64,000 bases of DNA. Source: Nitrosovibrio sp. Nv6. GTDB lineage: Bacteria > Pseudomonadota > Gammaproteobacteria > Burkholderiales > Nitrosomonadaceae. Shown piece by piece: positions 58,393-64,000 of this stretch. Location of the stretch: assembly GCF_900110495.1 (NCBI RefSeq), contig NZ_FODX01000003.1, forward strand, positions 186,001 through 250,000, in the 5' to 3' direction. The notes under the pieces are model-generated. The model did not search any database. It had not been told where the DNA came from and worked only from the letters and a program-made list of their open reading frames with translations. The number at the start of each line of letters is the position of its first letter. Positions within the stretch are counted from its first letter, which is position 1. The position numbers were made by a program, and so were the translations under genes.

Positions 58393-59388
58393 TTATGCAG
58401 CGGTGCCGTCAAGCAAGTGCTTCACGGAATCCCGCTCATCCACCAACTCCTGGTAGGTAGCCTGCATTTTGGCTTTACTGAATTGACTGACCTCCAGACC
58501 ACGGACAATATGGTAGGCGCCCTCCTTGCAGGTTGCGGGAAAACCATAAATAACCCCCTCCGGAATGCCATAGCTACCATCTGAAGGGACCCCCATCGAT
58601 ACCCAATCGTTTTCCGGCGTGCCGAAAACCCAGTCGCGGACATGGCCAATGGCAGCATTGGCGGCGCTTGCGGCGCTCGACAGACCGCGCGCCTCAATGA
58701 CTTCGGTACCGCGATTCTGCACGGCAGGGATGAAATAGTCTTCTATCCATGCAGGGTCATTGACGAGGCGAGCAACTTTGTCGCCATCGACCTCGGCGTG
58801 ATTCAAATCAGGATATTGTTTAGAGGAATGATTGCCCCAGACAATCATTTTTCTGATGCCGGCAACAGGGTGTCCAAGCTTCGCGGCAATCTGGGACAAG
58901 GCGCGATTATGGTCCAGCCGCATCATGGACGAAAAATTACTCGGCTTCAGGCCCGGTGCATTTTTCATGGCAATGTAAGCATTAGTATTGGCGGGATTGC
59001 CCACTACCAGAATCTTCACGTCGCGACGGGCGACTTCATCCAGCACCCTGCCCTGGCTGATAAATATCGCACCGTTCGCTTCCAGCAAATCCTTGCGCTC
59101 CATGCCCTTCCCCCGCGGTCTGGCACCAACCAGCATGGCGATACTTACGTCACGAAAAGCAGTTTTGGGATCGTCGGTAACCGTTACACCCGCCAACAGG
59201 GGAAATGCGCAATCTTCCAGTTCCATGACCACGCCTTTCAGCGAGGGCACCGATTGAGGGATATCCAGCAACTGCAGGATAACGGGTTGATCCTTGCCGA
59301 GCATGTCGCCAGCGGCAATGCGAAATACCAGACTGTAACCGATTTGGCCAGCTGCGCCAGTGACCGCGACGCGAACGGGAGTATTCAT
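58393..59388 (-). CDS. mdh: Malate dehydrogenase
   Basis: 331 residues. NAD loop [21 protein letters not shown], substrate-binding [25 protein letters not shown], and the proton-relay His in [13 protein letters not shown]. This is the proteobacterial type shared with Burkholderia. It oxidises malate to oxaloacetate with NAD. It is divergent from the sdh operon across 366 bases and leads the mdh-prpB-prpC group. Confidence 0.96.
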   Translation of the reverse strand: MNTPVRVAVTGAAGQIGYSLVFRIAAGDMLGKDQPVILQLLDIPQSVPSLKGVVMELEDCAFPLLAGVTVTDDPKTAFRDVSIAMLVGARPRGKGMERKDLLEANGAIFISQGRVLDEVARRDVKILVVGNPANTNAYIAMKNAPGLKPSNFSSMMRLDHNRALSQIAAKLGHPVAGIRKMIVWGNHSSKQYPDLNHAEVDGDKVARLVNDPAWIEDYFIPAVQNRGTEVIEARGLSSAASAANAAIGHVRDWVFGTPENDWVSMGVPSDGSYGIPEGVIYGFPATCKEGAYHIVRGLEVSQFSKAKMQATYQELVDERDSVKHLLDGTAA

Positions 59389-59754
59389 CTTGGCTCCTGA
59401 AGGAGATTATCGGTACAGAAAATTCGTTTGAATTATCTTCCAATGCGCACGATAGCTTATCTAAGGCCGAGCCAGAAGGACGAAACGAAGCCAGCTCGCA
59501 ACAATCCATGCGCGAATGTCCCGTACTCTATTTAACACCGCCCTTCATTTCATACCCTGCGGCGCCACGGTCGGTAGGAACAAATGAACCCGACTATAAA
59601 AACATTCACCTTGGCTGTCAAACTACCGACATCTAATGTTCTCTGGGAACCCTGTCGGATCGAGAGGGGCGTGCTTTTGGCCCCCTCGGTTGTATCGCTG
59701 AGTATAACGGTCTAAACTTAATCTGCCGCTGAATGCAACCGCAGGGAATAAGAC
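59389..59754. other. Shared upstream region of mdh and sdhC
   Basis: 366 bases between divergent operons. It holds a possible promoter toward sdhC (listed separately), a hairpin GAGGGG (59664-59669) with CCCCTC (59682-59687) in what would be the sdhC leader, and GGAG before mdh. No regulator-binding dyad stands out. Confidence 0.55.
59611..59639 (+). promoter_or_regulatory. Possible sigma-70-type promoter for sdhC
   Basis: TTGGCT (59611-59616), a 17-base spacer and TAATGT (59634-59639). Both boxes deviate from consensus in two or more positions. The predicted leader of about 110 bases would contain the hairpin at 59664-59687. Confidence 0.3.
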
Positions 59755-60132
59755 TTGCAAAAAACACGCCCAAAGTATCTTGATCTGCTGGAAATCAGGC
59801 AGCCGCTCCCTGCCGTCGTTTCCTTCCTCCATCGCGTAAGTGGCGCGCTGCTGTTCTTTCCGGGCATCCCTCTCGTTCTTTGCACCCTGGATATGGTATT
59901 GAATTCTCCGCAGGGCTATGCTCAATTGCAATCTCTTCTAGCCAACCCGCTGTTCAAAGCGGGATTATTATTATCGCTTTGGTTCTTCCTTCATCATCTC
60001 CTTGCAGGCATTCGTTTTCTCGCCCTGGATCTCCATTATGGCGGGGCCCTGCATCAAGCGCGTTTAACCAGCAAGGCCGTACTGGCGGCCGGAATCATTC
60101 TCACGTTGTTGATCGGTGTGGCGATATGGTAA
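59755..60132 (+). CDS. sdhC: Succinate dehydrogenase cytochrome b556 subunit
   Basis: 125 residues, three membrane helices (about 22-44, 66-88, 105-124). The SDHC signature RPKYLDLLEIRQPLPAVVSFLHRVSG and haem-ligand region HHLLAGIRFLALDLH are clear. It anchors complex II and binds haem b and quinone. The start is TTG at 59755 behind GCAGGGAA. It shares seven bases with sdhD. Confidence 0.93.
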   Translation: MQKTRPKYLDLLEIRQPLPAVVSFLHRVSGALLFFPGIPLVLCTLDMVLNSPQGYAQLQSLLANPLFKAGLLLSLWFFLHHLLAGIRFLALDLHYGGALHQARLTSKAVLAAGIILTLLIGVAIW

Positions 60133-60473
60133 AACGCGTGACAACCGGCGCGCACTACGGTCTACGCGATTGGCTGGCGCAACGCGTGACCGCCGTTGTG
60201 ATGGTAATATTTATCCTGTGCCTGGTTGCGGCACTCCTGATTTCGCCGCCCCACGATGACAATGCGCTGAAGGCGATGTTCAGCAACCAGTGGGTGCGCA
60301 TTGCTTCTTTCCTGTTTCTGGTCAGCCTGTTCTGGCATGCGTGGGTTGGCATGCGCAATATCCTGATGGATTACATTCACACTACCGGTATTCGTCTGAC
60401 TTTACAGGTACTGGTCATATTGTCCCTGCTATTTTATACGATCTGGTCTGTGGAAATCTTATGGAATCTGTGA
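60126..60473 (+). CDS. sdhD: Succinate dehydrogenase membrane anchor subunit D
   Basis: 115 residues with three membrane helices (about 20-42, 55-77, 90-110). It begins at ATG 60126 inside sdhC ([24 protein letters not shown]). SdhD features: GLRDWLAQR and the haem-side [19 protein letters not shown] 20-base piece including its last codons is repeated right after the stop. Confidence 0.92.
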   Translation: MVKRVTTGAHYGLRDWLAQRVTAVVMVIFILCLVAALLISPPHDDNALKAMFSNQWVRIASFLFLVSLFWHAWVGMRNILMDYIHTTGIRLTLQVLVILSLLFYTIWSVEILWNL

Positions 60474-60505
60474 GCTTAATTATGCGATCTGTGAGTTTAA
60501 GCATG
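60465..60505 (+). repeat. Tandem 20-bp duplication at the end of sdhD
   Basis: AATCTGTGAGCTTAATTATG (60465-60484) is followed after one base by GATCTGTGAGTTTAAGCATG (60486-60505). Fifteen or more positions match. It lengthens the gap between sdhD and sdhA and gives an extra stop. Confidence 0.65.
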
Positions 60506-60513
60506 AAAATAGC

Positions 60514-62277
60514 GTGGCAATAGTCAGGAGAAAATTCGATGCGGTAATCGTCGGTGCCGGCGGCGCGGGAATGCGCGCGGCGCTGCAGTTGTCGGAAGCC
60601 GGACTTAAAGTGGCAGTATTGTCCAAGGTATTCCCAACCCGCTCACACACGGTAGCTGCGCAGGGCGGAATTGCCGCCGCGCTCGGAAACGTCACTGAGG
60701 ATAACTGGCACTGGCACATGTACGATACGGTGAAAGGTTCTGATTATCTCGGAGATCAGGACGCCATCGAATTCATGTGCCGCCAGGCCAGTGAAGTGGT
60801 GTATGAACTGGAGCATTACGGCATGCCGTTCGACCGTTTGGAAAATGGGAAGATTTACCAGCGCCCCTTCGGCGGACAATCGCAGAATTTCGGCGGCGCA
60901 CAGGCAACGCGCTCATGCGCGGCGGCTGACCGAACCGGGCACGCCATGCTGCATACGCTGTATCAGCGCAATGTACAGGCCAACACCCAGTTTTTTGTCG
61001 AATGGATGGGACTGGACCTGATCCGTGATGAAGAAGGCGATGTGTGCGGCGTGACCGCGCTGGACATTGAGACTGGGGAAGTCATGGCGCTGCAAGCAAG
61101 GGCAACGCTGTTCGCCACCGGCGGCGGCGCGCGCATATTCAGCGCCAGCACCAATGCATTCATCAATACGGGCGATGGCCTCGCAATGTCGGCTCGTGCC
61201 GGGGTTCCGCTGGAGGACATGGAATTCTGGCAGTTTCATCCTACCGGTGTATATGGCGTTGGCGTACTAATCAGCGAGGCCGTGCGCGGCGAAGGCGGCT
61301 ATCTGCTCAATAAGGATGGCGAGCGCTTTATGGAACGCTATGCGCCGAATGCCAAGGACCTGGCGAGCCGGGATGTGGTATCGCGGGCCCTGACCACGGA
61401 GATAAAGGAAGGACGCGGCTGTGGCAGGGATGCCGATTATCTGCTGCTGAAGCTCGACCACCTGGGCGCGGATGTGATCAAGACGCGGCTGCCGGGCATT
61501 CGTGAAATCGCCATAAAGTTTGCCCATGCAGACCCGATCCATGATCCGATCCCGGTAGTGCCCACTGCACATTACATGATGGGGGGCATTCCCACCAATT
61601 TTTACGGGCAGGTGGTGGCGCCCTATAAAACCGGGCCTGAGGAAGTGGTGCAAGGCTTCTATGCCGTGGGCGAGTGTGCTTGCGTGTCCGTACACGGCGG
61701 TAACCGCCTGGGCACCAATTCACTGCTCGATATTCTCGTGTTCGGCCGGGCTGCCGGCAATCGGATGATCGAGGATTTGAAAAAGAACCGGCATCACAAA
61801 CACCTGCCTGCCGACGCCTCGGATAAAGCGCTGGCGCGGCTCTCCCGTTTGAATGATCAGAAGGATGGCGAGAGCGTAGCGCAAGTGGGCGACCTGCTAC
61901 GCAAGACCATGCAGACGTATTGTGGCGTTTTCCGTTTCCCGGACATGCTCAAACAGGGCGTGGAAAAAATCGGCGAGGTCGCAGAACGTGCTATGCGCAC
62001 TGAGATCAAGGACAAGAGCAGAGTATTCAATACTGCCCGGGTGGAAGCGCTGGAACTCGAAAATCTGGTGGAAGTGGCGGTCGCCACAATGGTTTCGGCT
62101 GAAGCACGCACCGAAAGCCGGGGCGCCCACGCCCGCGATGATTTTCCCGACCGGGATGACGACAAGTGGCTCAAACACACGCTGTATTTCAGGGAAGGCC
62201 AGCGGCTGGATTATAAGCCGGTCCGGTTGAAACCGTTGACGGTTGAGTCGTTCCCACCCAAGGCGAGAACGTATTAA
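60514..62277 (+). CDS. sdhA: Succinate dehydrogenase flavoprotein subunit
   Basis: 587 residues. FAD fold [19 protein letters not shown]; the His covalently bound to FAD is His45 in [10 protein letters not shown]; the substrate site is [23 protein letters not shown] and the C-terminal active-site region RNATARVEAL-like [15 protein letters not shown]. It oxidises succinate to fumarate. GTG start at 60514; no strong ribosome site. No sdhB follows, although the operon normally continues with it. Confidence 0.96.
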   Translation: MAIVRRKFDAVIVGAGGAGMRAALQLSEAGLKVAVLSKVFPTRSHTVAAQGGIAAALGNVTEDNWHWHMYDTVKGSDYLGDQDAIEFMCRQASEVVYELEHYGMPFDRLENGKIYQRPFGGQSQNFGGAQATRSCAAADRTGHAMLHTLYQRNVQANTQFFVEWMGLDLIRDEEGDVCGVTALDIETGEVMALQARATLFATGGGARIFSASTNAFINTGDGLAMSARAGVPLEDMEFWQFHPTGVYGVGVLISEAVRGEGGYLLNKDGERFMERYAPNAKDLASRDVVSRALTTEIKEGRGCGRDADYLLLKLDHLGADVIKTRLPGIREIAIKFAHADPIHDPIPVVPTAHYMMGGIPTNFYGQVVAPYKTGPEEVVQGFYAVGECACVSVHGGNRLGTNSLLDILVFGRAAGNRMIEDLKKNRHHKHLPADASDKALARLSRLNDQKDGESVAQVGDLLRKTMQTYCGVFRFPDMLKQGVEKIGEVAERAMRTEIKDKSRVFNTARVEALELENLVEVAVATMVSAEARTESRGAHARDDFPDRDDDKWLKHTLYFREGQRLDYKPVRLKPLTVESFPPKARTY

Positions 62278-62500
62278 CGAGAATCGGTTTTATTAATGAC
62301 TGCCAGCCGGCAGTTAGCCTGGTTGCGGGCCCAGGACGGCACCCGTCGTCTGCGATAGCGACGATCAGCTCTAGCGTCACCCTGCTGTATCCCGGAGGGC
62401 GTCGATTTGAAGTCGCAGTGATCTGCACACGCCATTTTTTCCTGCGTGAATAGTGATACAAGACGCCGTTAATGATTATCGTCATTTAATTGGATAAATC

Positions 62501-64000
62501 ATGACTGATTCTGTAAAGAAATCTATTTTTGAGCATGAAAAAGGCGGGTTCGATATCGAGTCGATCAAACAGTCTCTCGCCAACTGTTTGACCTATTCGG
62601 TGGGCAAAGGACCCATTACCGCCACGGATCGCGACAGGTTCTTCGCTGCGGCGTATCTCGTGCGCAACCGCCTGATCGACCGCTGGATGGAAACCATGCG
62701 CAGCTATTACGCTCATGACGTAAAACGGGTTTACTACTTTTCGCTGGAATTTCTAATGGGGCGGGCACTGATGAATGGTGTGCACAACCTCGGTTTCGAC
62801 AGGCAGTTCCGTGAGGCACTAGACGAATTGGGGATCAATCTGGACGATGTGCGTGAAATAGAGCCAGATGCGGCATTGGGAAATGGCGGACTGGGCCGGT
62901 TGGCGGCCTGCTTTCTCGACTCCATGGCCACGCTCGACCTCCCCGGCTACGGCTACGGCATCCGTTATGAGTACGGCATGTTTGCTCAGCGCATCGAGGA
63001 TGGGAGACAAGTCGAGCACCCGGATAACTGGCTGCGTTATGGCAACCCCTGGGAATTCCCCCGTCCGGAGGTGCTGCACCACGTTAAATTTCATGGCCGC
63101 GTGGTTCAATACGCGGAGCAGGGTGCGATGCGCTATCACTGGATCGATACCGATGATGTGATGGCCATGGCTTTTGACACCCCTGTCCCGGGCTATGATA
63201 CCCACACGGCCAACAACATGCGCTTATGGGCAGCCAAGGCGACGCGTGATTTCGAATTGCGCTATTTCAACGAGGGTAATTACGTCAAGGCGGTGGAGGA
63301 TAAGAACGCCTCGGAAAATCTGTCCAAGGTGCTCTACCCTGATGACACTACGGCAATGGGACGCGAGTTGCGGCTGAAGCAGCAATACTTCTTCGTGTGT
63401 GCTTCATTACATGACATCCTGCGCCGGTATCGCAAGCATCAGGACAACTTCGATTCCCTGCCCGATAAAGTCGCGATCCAGTTGAACGATACGCATCCGG
63501 CAATTGCCATCCCCGAATTGATGCGTGTGCTCGTGGATTTGCATCATCTGGGGTGGGAGGAAGCGTGGACTATCACTACCCGCACTTTCGCCTATACCAA
63601 TCACACCCTGATGCCCGAGGCGCTCGAAACATGGCCGGTTGCCCTGTTCGAAAATGTGTTGCCTCGCCATTTACAGATCATTTATGAAATCAACCATCGG
63701 TTTTTGAAAGACGTAATGCACCGATACCCAGGAGATACCGGAATTTTGCGGCGCATGTCCATCATCGACGAGTCGGGCGGAAGGCGAATCCGCATGGCGC
63801 ACCTGGCGATTATTGGCAGCCACAAGGTAAACGGAGTAGCGCAAATTCATACCGAACTGATGAAGCAGACCATATTTTCGGACTTCGACCGCTTTTATCC
63901 CGACAAGATCATCAATATAACCAATGGCATCACCCCTCGGCGCTGGCTGAACCAGGCCAATCGGCGTTTGGCCGAACTCATTTCTTCGCGCATCGGCTCC
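62501..64000 (+). CDS. glgP: Glycogen/alpha-glucan phosphorylase (N-terminal 500 codons; gene runs off the window)
   Basis: ATG 62501 opens an unbroken frame to the window edge. It phosphorolyses alpha-1,4-glucans to glucose 1-phosphate. Family segments: YYFSLEFLMGRAL, EPDAALGNGGLGRLAACFLDSMATLDLPGYGYGIRYEYGMFAQ, VAIQLNDTHPAIAIPELMRVL, WTITTRTFAYTNHTLMPEALE and NITNGITPRRWL. The PLP-binding Lys lies beyond the edge. Family members are about 810-840 residues. A 223-base gap separates it from sdhA, so it is probably a separate unit. Confidence 0.94.
   Translation, partial: MTDSVKKSIFEHEKGGFDIESIKQSLANCLTYSVGKGPITATDRDRFFAAAYLVRNRLIDRWMETMRSYYAHDVKRVYYFSLEFLMGRALMNGVHNLGFDRQFREALDELGINLDDVREIEPDAALGNGGLGRLAACFLDSMATLDLPGYGYGIRYEYGMFAQRIEDGRQVEHPDNWLRYGNPWEFPRPEVLHHVKFHGRVVQYAEQGAMRYHWIDTDDVMAMAFDTPVPGYDTHTANNMRLWAAKATRDFELRYFNEGNYVKAVEDKNASENLSKVLYPDDTTAMGRELRLKQQYFFVCASLHDILRRYRKHQDNFDSLPDKVAIQLNDTHPAIAIPELMRVLVDLHHLGWEEAWTITTRTFAYTNHTLMPEALETWPVALFENVLPRHLQIIYEINHRFLKDVMHRYPGDTGILRRMSIIDESGGRRIRMAHLAIIGSHKVNGVAQIHTELMKQTIFSDFDRFYPDKIINITNGITPRRWLNQANRRLAELISSRIGS

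Overview
The window looks like chromosomal DNA of an ammonia-oxidising betaproteobacterium, most likely of the Nitrosospira type. The main evidence is a complete amoC gene (22714-23529) that keeps every copper ligand known from the PmoC/AmoC family. The housekeeping gene order (ridA-recG, pcnB-folK-dNK-panB-panC, mdh beside sdhCDA) also looks betaproteobacterial. The genus is an inference. No rRNA, tRNA, CRISPR array, prophage or intact transposase was found.

Layout. 1-15.9 kb is a stress and survival region: the end of a GCS2-like ligase, an N-formylglutamate amidohydrolase-like enzyme, a second Hsp70 (DnaK2), a Lon-type protease, a DnaJ-type co-chaperone with an apparent ATT start, NAD salvage (pncA-pncB), an HPF/cold-shock fusion, a universal stress protein, RtcB with archease, a PHP-domain polymerase X, a phosphoribosyltransferase and a small protein made of two repeats. 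16-21 kb holds a probable NrtS nitrate/nitrite transporter and an Att-like ABC/permease/lipocalin operon.

21.3-24.3 kb is the ammonia-oxidation locus: a LysR gene, a LysR-box-like dyad, a 51-codon ORF resembling the first membrane helix of AmoC, amoC itself, and a secreted, membrane-anchored protein whose predicted mature N-terminus starts with His-Gly. 24.4-35.7 kb is mixed: HxlR, two glutathione transferases with a decayed copy of part of one, DjlA, a methyltransferase, EttA, a flavin monooxygenase, a secreted FGE-sulfatase-fold protein and MurA. 36-44 kb carries ridA-recG, an ABC ATPase, pcnB, folK, a deoxynucleoside kinase and panBC.

45-64 kb is central carbon metabolism with accessory genes between: a Crp/Fnr regulator, AcnA, an SDR, a lipase/membrane-protein pair, the methylcitrate genes prpD, prpC and prpB, mdh, then the divergent sdhC-sdhD-sdhA without an adjacent sdhB, and the start of glycogen phosphorylase, cut by the window edge. 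AcnA, PrpBCD, Mdh and Sdh together could convert propionyl-CoA to pyruvate and run part of the TCA cycle.

The most unusual material is the AmoC-like micro-ORF with a duplicated leader at 22.4 kb. Next come three palindromic miniature elements (7.15, 15.08 and 53.88 kb), two of which contain the stop codon of the gene before them, and the ATT start of the dnaJ-like gene.
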